Origin: WRDS01 sp964492775
GTDB taxonomy: Bacteria; Actinomycetota; Coriobacteriia; Anaerosomatales; PHET01
Assembly (NCBI GenBank): GCA_964492775.1
Contig: CAZBLH010000001.1
Location: forward strand, 71,703 to 135,702
Reading direction: 5' to 3'
Length of the DNA stretch: 64,000 nt
The notes under the pieces were generated by a model. It had not been told where the DNA came from. It worked only from the letters and a program-made list of their open reading frames with translations, and did not search any database. Below are positions 15,695 through 23,632 of the stretch, piece after piece (positions within the stretch are counted from its first letter, which is position 1; the number at the start of each line of letters is the position of its first letter). Both the position numbers and the translations under genes were made by a program.

Positions 15695-16375
15695 CTACTG
15701 AGCGGCAGCGGTCTCCACGACACGGCCATCCAGCAGCCGGAGCTGCTCGTCGGCGAACTCGGCCATCCTGACATCGTGAGTCACCATGACGCACGTCATC
15801 GAGCGTTCATGCACCTGCCGCCTCAGCAGCTCGACCACCTGAAGCCCGCGGTCAGTGTCCAGAGACGCGGTCGGCTCGTCGACCAGCATGATCTGCGGTC
15901 GGTTCATCAGGGCGCGCGCGATCGCGACACGCTGGCGCTCGCCACCTGAGAGTTCCTGAGGCTTGTGCGATGCCCGCTCGGCCATCCCTACCGAATCCAG
16001 GAGTTCATCGGCACGATCGCGGTCCTGCTGGCGCACTCGTCCGCCGAGATGAGCGACGAGCAGCAGGTTCTCCTTCGCGCTGAGGTACGGCACGAGATGG
16101 TGCTCCTGGAAGACGATGCCGATGTTCTTCAGTCGAAAGCGCGCCGCGTCCCTTGCTGAGCGCAGATGCACGGGATGCCCCGCGATGATGATCTCGCCGG
16201 CGGTTGGTGTCAGGAGCCCGGCAATGATCGAGATCAGCGTCGTCTTGCCAGAGCCTGACGGGCCGAGCACCGCGAGCATCCTGCCCGCATCCAGCTTGAA
16301 CGAGACATCGTCGAGGGCCACGACCTCGGTGTGGCCGCTGCCGTGTCGCTTGCTGATGTTCCGGACCTCCAGCAT
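15695..16375 (-). CDS. ABC transporter ATP-binding protein, MacB/LolD type
   Basis: 226 residues, standard for a LolD/MacB-type ATPase. Walker A is GPSGSGKTT (about 39-47), the Q-loop lies in GIVFQEHHLVPYLSAKEN, the signature is LSGGERQR, Walker B is IMLVDEPTASLD and the switch is VTHD. The permease partner lies immediately upstream on the same strand, with 10 bases between. The second gene has its own GAGGAG ribosome site. These pairs act on lipoproteins, peptides or drugs at the cytoplasmic membrane. No adaptor (MFP) protein is encoded beside it, in line with a Gram-positive-type envelope. Confidence 0.92.
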   Translation of the reverse strand: MLEVRNISKRHGSGHTEVVALDDVSFKLDAGRMLAVLGPSGSGKTTLISIIAGLLTPTAGEIIIAGHPVHLRSARDAARFRLKNIGIVFQEHHLVPYLSAKENLLLVAHLGGRVRQQDRDRADELLDSVGMAERASHKPQELSGGERQRVAIARALMNRPQIMLVDEPTASLDTDRGLQVVELLRRQVHERSMTCVMVTHDVRMAEFADEQLRLLDGRVVETAAAQ

Positions 16376-16385
16376 GCCGCTCCTC

Positions 16386-17534
16386 TTACGCCGATGTTCT
16401 ACCGAGAGCCGTCGCAGGGTCGACCTTCAGGATGCTGCGCAGCGAGAACAGGCTGCCGATGTATGCGGTCGCGAACACGGCAGCGACGGCCAGGCCCCAC
16501 CTGGCGGGATCGGGATCGAACGCCATCGTCGGCGGCATGCCGGCGCCCATGCCCAACGCCAGCAGCACTCCGAAAGCGGTGGCCAGCGCGACGAGCACGG
16601 TGATCTGCGCGATCAGGTCGGCGTACAGGCGGCCGTTCGATGCGCCTATCGCTTTGATGGCCGCAATCTGCGGCGTCTTGTGCAAGGTGGTGATGTAGAA
16701 GAACACGCCGACGAGAAGCGCGCCAATCACGAGCGACACCACCTGGATGCCGGTGACCGCGATGATCATCTCGGTCATTCCGTTGCCTGATAGCGCCGCC
16801 TCCTCGGTGGGAGCGGTTGGGTACTCGTCGCCGAGCGCGTCGATGACCTCCTGGAGGTCCGCGTCCGGCTCCAGCTCGATCGCGGCGATCGATGCGCTGC
16901 CGCTGAACTGTTCGGCCATGAGCCGTCCGGCTCCCGGCGCGTCCGCTTCCGGAGCGTCCATCCTGCCGAGCACGGAGGCGGTGTGGATCTCCTCCCAGGT
17001 CGGCATGTCCACCCAGAGCGTGGGAGTCATCACGTACCGGCGGCCCTCGGTGAAGCCGACAACCTTCAGCTCGATGTCGGTGGGCGTGAGCACCACGGTG
17101 TCGCCGAGCTCCACTCCTTTGAGGGCGGCGCTTTCGTCGGCAACCGTCTCACCTGGGCCGATGTCGCCCGTGCCTTCGACGATCGGCAGCTGGTCGTGAT
17201 GGTCGCCCAACCCGAAGATGCGCACGTCGAACGGCTCGTCGCTGCTCACGGTCGCAAACGAGTGCCCAACACCGTATGCGTTCTTGACGCCGGGGGTCTC
17301 GGCTATCTCGGCGATGTCGTCAGCCGAGAGGATGCTGCGCTCAAGCGTCGGGTAGGTGTCTGCCTGGAACGCGAGCGCGTCGGCGGCGAGTTCCATCTTC
17401 GCGCCCGACATGCCGGTGAGCAGGCCCTGAGACATGGCCGTCGTCACCATAGTGAGCGAGACCACGAGCCCGATGGCGACGACCATCAGGCCGAACTTCA
17501 GTTTGCCGCCGAGCAACTCCTTCAAGACAAGCAT
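16386..17534 (-). CDS. ABC transporter permease, MacB/FtsX type
   Basis: 382 residues. TM1 (about 12-33) is followed by a large extracytoplasmic MacB-like periplasmic core domain (about 40-250). Three membrane segments then form the FtsX domain (VVSLVIGALLVGVFFYITTL, ITVLVALATAFGVLLALGMG, WGLAVAAVFATAYIGSLF). The ATG at 17534 has GGAG four bases upstream; the frame is open to 18293, but that part is the shadow of the antiporter gene. It precedes and is co-transcribed with the ATPase gene at 15695-16375. Confidence 0.9.
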   Translation of the reverse strand: MLVLKELLGGKLKFGLMVVAIGLVVSLTMVTTAMSQGLLTGMSGAKMELAADALAFQADTYPTLERSILSADDIAEIAETPGVKNAYGVGHSFATVSSDEPFDVRIFGLGDHHDQLPIVEGTGDIGPGETVADESAALKGVELGDTVVLTPTDIELKVVGFTEGRRYVMTPTLWVDMPTWEEIHTASVLGRMDAPEADAPGAGRLMAEQFSGSASIAAIELEPDADLQEVIDALGDEYPTAPTEEAALSGNGMTEMIIAVTGIQVVSLVIGALLVGVFFYITTLHKTPQIAAIKAIGASNGRLYADLIAQITVLVALATAFGVLLALGMGAGMPPTMAFDPDPARWGLAVAAVFATAYIGSLFSLRSILKVDPATALGRTSA

Positions 17535-17635
17535 GGGGCTCCAAGCAACGTCGCGTACTCGCAATACTATCGCACGGCCAAAGCATGGCAGACGGTGCTT
17601 AGCGGCTAGAGCCGTTCTGGGCCGCCCTCGCGGTG

Positions 17636-19138
17636 TCAGAGCTCGACGGTGGTCTTGTCCGAGGGACTGGAAACCGCCGAATCCATCGCGTCGATGGCCT
17701 CGTGCGCTCCGAGCACGTACAGCTCGTCGCGTGCCAACAGCCTCACGCCTCCGGTTGGCACGAACAGGCGTCCCTCGCGCCTGATCAGAACGACGAGTGG
17801 ACGGTCCGGACCTCCGATTCGCAGCAGCTTCTCTCCCTCGGCGGCTGAGCCTTCGGCGATGGTCAACTTCGTCAGGCTGAGCCCTGATTCGGCAGTGCCG
17901 ACGAGTTCGATCGGCAGGCTCGAGTCCTCCGAGTATGGCTGCGCAACTCCGAGCAGTCGGGCGGCGAGACTGACGGTCGGGCCCTGTACGAGGACCGAGA
18001 TGATGACGGCAAAGAACACGATGTTGAAGATTCCTCTGGAGTCTTCGACACCCGCAACCATAGGGAACGTGGCGAGGATGATGGGCGCCGCGCCGCGCAG
18101 GCCGACCCAGGAGATGAGTGTCTTCTCGGCGGTGGTGAATCCTGAGAACACCATCGAGAGGAACACGGCGACGGGCCGAGCGACCAGGATGAGTGCGACC
18201 GAGACGAAGACCGCCGGTGTCGCGGCAGACATCAGCTGTGACGGTGTCACGAGCAGGCCAAGCATCAAGAACATGCCGATCTGCATGATCCACGCCACGC
18301 CCTGGTGGAAGCGTCGGAGGCTGTTGCGGTGAACAAACACCTTGCCGGCCAGCGCGAGACCCGTGACGTACACGGCCATGAAGCCGCTCGTCTGGAGAAG
18401 CTCCGCCACCCCGAACACCACGCCCACGACGCCGATTGTGTAAACCGGGTACAGGCCGTCATGCTCAAGATCGAGCCGATCGATGCTCCAGACGAGCATC
18501 CTGCCCGCGAGCCAACCGATGAACGCGCCGCCCGCCACCTTGAAGACGAACAGGAAGGGAACGGCTAATGGGGAGACGGCCTGCCCCTGTACGAGCAGGA
18601 TGGCGGTCGTCGTCAGGAACACCGCGCTGGGGTCGTTGCTACCCGACTCAAACTCCAGCAGCGTGCGAATACGATCGGGAAGGCCCACGCCTCGCGCCCG
18701 CAGCACGGAGAAGACCGCTGCGGCATCGGTCGAAGACAGAATCGCGCCGACCAGAAGGCCGTTCTGCCACGACGTGCCGAACACGAACACCGACAGCAGC
18801 GTGATGATTGCAGCCGTGATTCCGACGCCGATGGTCGCCATGATGGTGCCCGTACGCACGGCGATACGGTCCATCTGCGACAGGTCGGTATTCAGGCCTC
18901 CATCGAACAGGATGAGCGCCAACGCGATCGATCCAAAGAGCATCGCCGGCTCTGGCGAGTTGAAGGGGATACCGCCAGGGCCTTCGGATCCCGCGAGCAT
19001 GCCGATGGCCAGGAACAGCAGCAGCGCAGGCACGCCGAGCTTCGATGACAGCTTGCTGGCGACGACCCCGGCGATGAGCAGGAGCGCTCCGACGAGGACC
19101 AGTTCCGATACTTGAGAAGCTCCTCCGGCTAGATCCAA
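17636..19138 (-). CDS. CPA1-type K+/H+ antiporter with C-terminal RCK_C (TrkA-C) domain
   Basis: 500 residues from a TTG with AGGAGG five bases upstream; upstream in-frame codons lack a ribosome site. About 12 membrane segments (residues 10-385) carry the CPA signature: ALILFDGGLNTD, GAILSSTDAAAVFSVLR and LLEFESGSNDPSAVFL with its ND pair. Residues about 400-485 form a TrkA-C-like domain (LSLTKLTIAEGSAAEGEKLL...GGVRLLARDELYVLG). This matches the NhaP2/CvrA group, which exchanges cytoplasmic K+ (or Na+) for protons and is gated by a ligand on the C-terminal domain. It stands as a single gene. Confidence 0.9.
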   Translation of the reverse strand: MDLAGGASQVSELVLVGALLLIAGVVASKLSSKLGVPALLLFLAIGMLAGSEGPGGIPFNSPEPAMLFGSIALALILFDGGLNTDLSQMDRIAVRTGTIMATIGVGITAAIITLLSVFVFGTSWQNGLLVGAILSSTDAAAVFSVLRARGVGLPDRIRTLLEFESGSNDPSAVFLTTTAILLVQGQAVSPLAVPFLFVFKVAGGAFIGWLAGRMLVWSIDRLDLEHDGLYPVYTIGVVGVVFGVAELLQTSGFMAVYVTGLALAGKVFVHRNSLRRFHQGVAWIMQIGMFLMLGLLVTPSQLMSAATPAVFVSVALILVARPVAVFLSMVFSGFTTAEKTLISWVGLRGAAPIILATFPMVAGVEDSRGIFNIVFFAVIISVLVQGPTVSLAARLLGVAQPYSEDSSLPIELVGTAESGLSLTKLTIAEGSAAEGEKLLRIGGPDRPLVVLIRREGRLFVPTGGVRLLARDELYVLGAHEAIDAMDSAVSSPSDKTTVEL

Positions 19139-19301
19139 TACGGCCTCCTGTCCGGCGTTCACAAGCGGGTGAGGGTGATCCACCTACGTCGGGCAAGGGC
19201 GGACTCGAGTGCAGAACGAGCCACCCACGGGCTCTTGCCACTCCTTTGTAACATACGCGCGCGGGTGAACACGCAGGCCTGTCGTCTGCTGGGCGCGGGT
19301 C

Positions 19302-20510
19302 CTAGAGCGTGAGGATGATGTCGGCGATGAAGCGAGCGGAGCCTGCCAGCAGGTCGTAGTCGAGGATCGCTGGGATGTCCCGCGGCGTGTGCGAGTATAT
19401 CCGGGATGCCGAGGCGAAGTCCGTGGATGTGATCGCCACCGATGGGATCCCACGCATCGCGAAGATCATGTGGTCGCTCGCGGGCCAGCTCGGACCCAGC
19501 GCGATGTCCGGCCGCTCCCCCGCAAGCTGCGCGATCCTTTCGGCGAGAGTAGCGTCGACTTCGTAGAGCGAGTACGCGCTCGGTAGACCCGCAAGGCCGG
19601 GGGCGTCCACATTGATTTCGAGGCCCACGTCCGAGAGGTCCGGGTTCGCACCGAGCCATGCCAGCTCGCCAGGGGCGAGCACGTGGTCCTCGCCGTTGAA
19701 CGGGACGAACTCGACGGTGTGGGCTGGCGGCGTTTCGCGCAGCAGCTCGGCGACCGCGAGCAGTACAGCGACGCCGCTCGCGTTGTCGATCGCTCCCGGC
19801 GTGTTCGGCTTGGTGTCGAAATGCGCGGATACGATGACCCTCTCCGGGCGCGAACCCTCGATTCGGCCGATTGGCTGCTCGCCCTCGGATGGCGTCACCA
19901 CCGAGTCGATCGCAATTGTCACGGGTTCGCCCGCATGCTCGGCGAGCCAGGCGCCTGTCTCGGCATCGAGGTACGCCGTCGGCAGTGGGAATCCGACCTC
20001 CTCGATGAGAGGGAAGGGCGACATCGCTCCGGTCATCGCGCTCTCAGTAGTCGCAGCGAGAATGGCGAGGCACCCAGTGGCCTCAAGCGCGTCGACGATC
20101 TCGGTGTGCTGCGGGTTGCTGTAGAACGGGTAGTTGCGGGGGGTGAACTGGTCGCTGGCGATCTCGTCGCAGAGCAGCAGCACGGCGTCAGGCGTCGGCA
20201 CGCGGGGTATGTCGCTGGCGCTACGGACGACCATCAGCACGCCGCGGTCCGCCTCGATGCCTGCCGAGAAGGGGCCGGGCTGAAGCCGCACCGTCTTCCC
20301 GGCGACCTCGATGCTCGAGGCGCCGTCGCGCCACTCGGGAACCTCGAATGCGATCGATCGGGTTTCGAGCCCGGCTTCCCGCATCCGTTCGAGGATGTAC
20401 CCGGCAGCCGCGCGGTTGCTCTCCGAGCCCGGATGGCGGTCTGGATACGAACAGAGGTGCTCGACGTCTGCCTGGATGCGCTCGGCGGTATCACGCTGTG
20501 GACGCAACAT
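19302..20510 (-). CDS. M28-family zinc aminopeptidase
   Basis: 402 residues. The zinc-binding core is visible in order: AHFDTKPNTPGAIDNASGVAVLL (His and bridging Asp), FNGEDH (catalytic Glu), INVDAPG (Asp), SDHMIFAMRGIPSVAI and the final HTPRD. A PA-like insert (about 75-190) precedes the last zinc half, as in M28 aminopeptidases. No signal peptide is apparent, so it is probably cytoplasmic and trims peptides. The ATG at 20510 is preceded by AAGGGG at normal spacing. It is a single gene, with the divergent VOC gene beyond. Confidence 0.88.
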   Translation of the reverse strand: MLRPQRDTAERIQADVEHLCSYPDRHPGSESNRAAAGYILERMREAGLETRSIAFEVPEWRDGASSIEVAGKTVRLQPGPFSAGIEADRGVLMVVRSASDIPRVPTPDAVLLLCDEIASDQFTPRNYPFYSNPQHTEIVDALEATGCLAILAATTESAMTGAMSPFPLIEEVGFPLPTAYLDAETGAWLAEHAGEPVTIAIDSVVTPSEGEQPIGRIEGSRPERVIVSAHFDTKPNTPGAIDNASGVAVLLAVAELLRETPPAHTVEFVPFNGEDHVLAPGELAWLGANPDLSDVGLEINVDAPGLAGLPSAYSLYEVDATLAERIAQLAGERPDIALGPSWPASDHMIFAMRGIPSVAITSTDFASASRIYSHTPRDIPAILDYDLLAGSARFIADIILTL

Positions 20511-20681
20511 CGGATTCCCCTTCGTCCGAACGGCAGCTTCTTAGACGAATTCCAGCCTACTGCCTCGCGACACCCTCTGCTACTGCGATTCTCGTTACCC
20601 ATTTGCCCGGAGGCGATGCCTTGGGCGCGAAGGTGGGGATGCACTCTCCAAGTGGGATTAGCGATGGAGGTGCTTTCTGCG

Positions 20682-21122
20682 ATGCAGTTCCTATCCGTGT
20701 ACCTCAACTTCGACGGTGCTGCCCAAGAGGCATTCGAGTTCTACCGCTCGGTGTTCGGCGGCGAGTTCAACGGCATGCTGCGTTTCCGGGACTTCGATGA
20801 GGATGCCATGGGGGTTTCTGAGGCTGACCGCGACAAGATCGCGCATGTGTCGCTACCGCTCTCGAGCGGAGTTGGCCTGATGGCGTCCGATGTGGCCGGG
20901 GAGCAGGCCAAGCGATTCATCGCCGGCAACAACGTCTACATCTATCTTGAGGCCGATAGCGCGGAAGAGGCCGACCGGCTCTACGAGGGGTTGTCGCAGG
21001 ACGGTATCGCCGAGATGCCCCTGCAGCCCACAGTATGGGCCGAGAAGTACGGGAGCCTGATTGACCGGTTCGGCGTGCCGTGGATGATCTCGTATACCGG
21101 CGACGTGGAGTTCACGCTCTAG
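20682..21122 (+). CDS. PhnB-like VOC-superfamily protein
   Basis: 146 residues of the PhnB/3-demethylubiquinone-methyltransferase-like group of the vicinal oxygen chelate superfamily. Landmarks are MQFLSVYLNFDGAAQEAFEFYRSVFGGEF, then HVSLPLSSGVGLMASD, NNVYIYLEADSAEEADRLYEGL and the C-terminal WAEKYGSLIDRFGVPWMISY. The ATG at 20682 matches the family N-terminus; an in-frame ATG at 20664 is possible. The frame is open back to 19683, but that is a shadow of the peptidase gene. The family's biochemical role is mostly unknown. Confidence 0.85.
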   Translation: MQFLSVYLNFDGAAQEAFEFYRSVFGGEFNGMLRFRDFDEDAMGVSEADRDKIAHVSLPLSSGVGLMASDVAGEQAKRFIAGNNVYIYLEADSAEEADRLYEGLSQDGIAEMPLQPTVWAEKYGSLIDRFGVPWMISYTGDVEFTL

Positions 21123-21137
21123 CGGAGCGCGAAGTCG

Positions 21138-22337
21138 CTACCACAGCATGGGTTGGTGCTCGGGTCGCTTCCCGTCCATGAGGATGAACGCAGCCGCCCG
21201 TTTCGTGATGACGCCAAGCGCGCGCAGGTCGCGCGTCGTTCGGAGTCTGCTCTCTCGACGGGCGGCGATGATCCTCTTCGCACCCAGAGGGCCGATTCCC
21301 GGTACCCGTAGCAGCTGCGAACGCTCGGCGGTGTTGATTTCGATGGGCTTTTCGGCGAGGTGCATGCGCGCCCATGCCAGCTTGGGGTCCTCGATGAGCG
21401 GAAGGTTGCCGTCCGCGCCGTACGGGAGTTCGTCGGCCTCAAATCCGTAGTCTTTGAGCAGGTAGTCGCACTGGTAGAGCCGGTGCTCGCGCACGGGCGA
21501 TTCGGGTGGCAGGTCTTCGAACGGCGTGTTGCGAATCGGCGCGAAGGCGCTGAAGTACGTCCGGGCTACCCCTGCGTTCTTGCGCAGATAGCCGACGGCG
21601 TCGAGGATCTCCCGGTCGCTCTCGCCGCCTGGGCCGACTACGAACTGGGTGGTCTGGCTGGGTCCGCTTCTCGACCGGTTGCGCCAGCCGCCCGGGCTGC
21701 CTTCGCTCTGACGGCGGATCTGCTCAACGGTGAGCAGGGGCCGGACGAGCTCCTCGACAAGCCGCTTGTGGGGGGCGAGCTGCGCCAGCGATGCTCGGGT
21801 GGGGGCCTCAAGGTTCACCGAGACGCGATCCGCGAGCTGCATCGAGCGCTCGATCTGTGCGTACTCGGCACCGGGCATGAGCTTCAGGTGGATGTAGCCC
21901 TGAAAGCCGTACCGTTCGCGCAGGATCTCGGCGGTCGCGATGAGCGCGTCCTGGGTGCGCACGCCACCGCCGGAGATCGCCGAGCTCAGGAATATCCCCT
22001 CTGCCATCCGCTTGGCGTGCAGCTGCGTGAAGGCGCTCGCCAGCTCGTCGGGGGTGAATCGCGGCTTGTGGCCGTCTCTGCCCGCGCGGAAGGGGCAGTA
22101 GTTGCAGTCGCGCTCGCACGCCGAGTTCAGGAGCGTCTTGAGGAGCGCGACCTTCTTGCCGCCAGGCATGAGCGCCTGGTGGATGAAGTGCTGGTCACGC
22201 CGGTGAGGTGCCGCGTCGGCGTCGGGAGCCGGTCCCAAGGGTTTCGAGCGAGGCGGTCCACACGCATCACTGCACTGCTCGAACTCCATGTAGGGAGCGA
22301 TCTCACCAAGCTTCTCTATGGTCTCCTGTGTGCCCAC
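21138..22337 (-). CDS. Radical SAM DNA modification/repair protein with helix-hairpin-helix tail
   Basis: 399 residues from a GTG. The radical SAM cluster is CERDCNYC (Cx3Cx2C, about residues 74-81), followed by a TIM-barrel region including AISGGGVRTQD and HLKLMPGAEYAQIERSMQLADRVSVNLE. The C-terminus has a helix-hairpin-helix DNA-binding motif, LLRVPGIGPLGAKRIIAARR, and a second TRDLRALGVITKRAAAFIL. This matches the putative DNA modification/repair radical SAM family TIGR03916, usually next to a uracil-DNA-glycosylase-like partner (TIGR03915). No partner is seen here. A perfect LexA box lies 47 bases upstream of the start, which supports a DNA-damage role. The reaction is unknown. Confidence 0.88.
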   Translation of the reverse strand: MGTQETIEKLGEIAPYMEFEQCSDACGPPRSKPLGPAPDADAAPHRRDQHFIHQALMPGGKKVALLKTLLNSACERDCNYCPFRAGRDGHKPRFTPDELASAFTQLHAKRMAEGIFLSSAISGGGVRTQDALIATAEILRERYGFQGYIHLKLMPGAEYAQIERSMQLADRVSVNLEAPTRASLAQLAPHKRLVEELVRPLLTVEQIRRQSEGSPGGWRNRSRSGPSQTTQFVVGPGGESDREILDAVGYLRKNAGVARTYFSAFAPIRNTPFEDLPPESPVREHRLYQCDYLLKDYGFEADELPYGADGNLPLIEDPKLAWARMHLAEKPIEINTAERSQLLRVPGIGPLGAKRIIAARRESRLRTTRDLRALGVITKRAAAFILMDGKRPEHQPMLW

Positions 22338-22384
22338 GGTGCTGCCTCTGATGCTGGAATGGGGGCATGTTCGATCACAGTATA

Positions 22385-22400
22385 TCGAACAACTGTTCGA
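22385..22400. promoter_or_regulatory. LexA (SOS) box
   Basis: TCGAAC-AACT-GTTCGA fits the Gram-positive/actinobacterial LexA consensus (CGAAC-N4-GTTCG). The inverted repeat extends to ten bases per arm (22381-22404), so it is an unusually perfect site. It lies 47 bases upstream of the minus-strand radical SAM gene (start 22337). It probably represses that gene until DNA damage. Confidence 0.85.
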
Positions 22401-22482
22401 TATACGAGAGTGCGCGCGTCTACAAGTTGCAGCGTGAGGCGGTCGTGGACGCGATGAAGACCGACACGCGGGCAGTCGCCGC

Positions 22483-23304
22483 CTAAGCCAGCTCCCGCTC
22501 CAGCATCACGAGCTTCCTGTCGAGTCCCCAACGGTATCCGCCGAGGGCGCCGCTCGCGCGCAGCACCCGGTGGCAGGGGATCACGTACGCGACCGGATTC
22601 GCCCCGACGGCACTCGCGACGGCCCGCGTCGCCGAAGGCTCGCCGATGCGCTCGGCCAGGTCGCCGTAGGAGATGAGGCAACGCTCGGGTATCTGCAGGA
22701 GGGCCTCCCAGACACGCAGCTGGAAGTTGGTTCCGCGCAGCAGTAGCGTGATCGGACGGTCGCGTGACGTGTCGTCGCCGAAGATCGAGTTGACCACCGG
22801 TGCGGTCCGCGCGTCGTCGCGCGATACGCGCGCCCCGCTCCACTCGGCCTCGATCTCCTCGATGACAGCCCCGGCGCCATCGGCCTCGCAGAACCTCAGG
22901 GCGCACACGCCGCGGTCGGTGGTGCCGAGCACGCATGTCCCGAACGGCGTCTCATGGACCCCGGTCGTGATCGTGAGTCCTGCGCCCCGGGTGGCGTACT
23001 CGCCCGGGGTGACCGCTCGGACGGCGACCATGAGGTCGTGCAGGCGCCCGGACCCGCTCAGGCCGACTTCGAAGGCGGCATCCAGGACGGGCACGGACTC
23101 GCGCAGCAACTCCTGCGCTCGGGAGGCGGTGAGGTGTTGAAGGAAGCGCTTCGGGCTCACCCCGGCCCATCGGCGGAAGACCCGCTGCAGGCGTGCCGGA
23201 TCAAGGCTTACGTGGGCGGCCACCTCGGCGAGCGAAGGCTGCCGAGTCGGGTTCTCGGCGATGAACACGATCGCCTCGCGGACGCATTCGTAGTCTGTGC
23301 GCAT
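22483..23304 (-). CDS. AraC-type regulator fused to O6-alkylguanine-DNA methyltransferase (AdaA-less Ada)
   Basis: 273 residues from an ATG with GGAGG six bases upstream; the frame continues to 23394 without ribosome-site support. Residues about 10-95 are an AraC helix-turn-helix pair (SLAEVAAHVSLDPARLQRVFRRWAG and ASRAQELLRES). Residues about 105-270 are a complete Ogt/MGMT domain with the alkyl-acceptor IPCHRVLR, the GTNFQLRVWEALLQIP motif and the C-terminal GGYRWGLDRK. The N-terminal zinc/phosphotriester domain of E. coli Ada is absent, so methyl sensing must use the C-terminal cysteine or something else. It lies beside the LexA-boxed radical SAM gene in a small repair cluster. Confidence 0.9.
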   Translation of the reverse strand: MRTDYECVREAIVFIAENPTRQPSLAEVAAHVSLDPARLQRVFRRWAGVSPKRFLQHLTASRAQELLRESVPVLDAAFEVGLSGSGRLHDLMVAVRAVTPGEYATRGAGLTITTGVHETPFGTCVLGTTDRGVCALRFCEADGAGAVIEEIEAEWSGARVSRDDARTAPVVNSIFGDDTSRDRPITLLLRGTNFQLRVWEALLQIPERCLISYGDLAERIGEPSATRAVASAVGANPVAYVIPCHRVLRASGALGGYRWGLDRKLVMLERELA

Positions 23305-23632
23305 TCCCATCCTCCCGGGCCGGTCGATGCCGACGGTACCAGCGAACCGGCCCGGGCACGACCCGATTTCTGCGACAAGGTGCTCACGATGCATGGCGGA
23401 AGCGCGGTATCATGGAGTCCGAACGAAGCGGGGGTCGCGTCAGCCACCGTCACCACGGTCACAAGGGGCATTCACTCGGCATGAGGGCGTAACCGCAGCA
23501 CTCGATGCTCGGGCCTCGGCAGCGGGGTCTGATACTGCCCGCTCGACGCGAGCGGCGTGGCGGTTCGTTCTCATTCGGATTCGAAGGTAACAGCCCCGCG
23601 CTCGTTCGCGACCCGCAAGTGGAGGTCGCCTC
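23305..23632. other. 328-base intergenic region between divergent genes
   Basis: It separates the minus-strand Ada-like gene from the plus-strand ABC-F gene and should hold both promoters. A short inverted repeat, CGCTCG-ACG-CGAGCG, lies near 23542, and a GATACT-like -10 box near 23530 has no convincing -35 partner. No ORF with a ribosome site is supported. Confidence 0.4.

Noticed and set aside
16386..18293. A 635-residue protein extending the ABC permease upstream
   Set aside because: The extension beyond ATG 17534 overlaps the antiporter gene, is Arg/Thr-rich shadow sequence and lacks a ribosome site.
19683..20681. A long N-terminal extension of the VOC protein
   Set aside because: It is the antisense shadow of the M28 peptidase; the family N-terminus starts at 20682.
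22367..22486. A 39-codon ORF (ATG 22367, GGGGG upstream) running through the LexA box
   Set aside because: No similarity is recognised and its first third is the LexA palindrome itself, so it is better explained as regulatory DNA.
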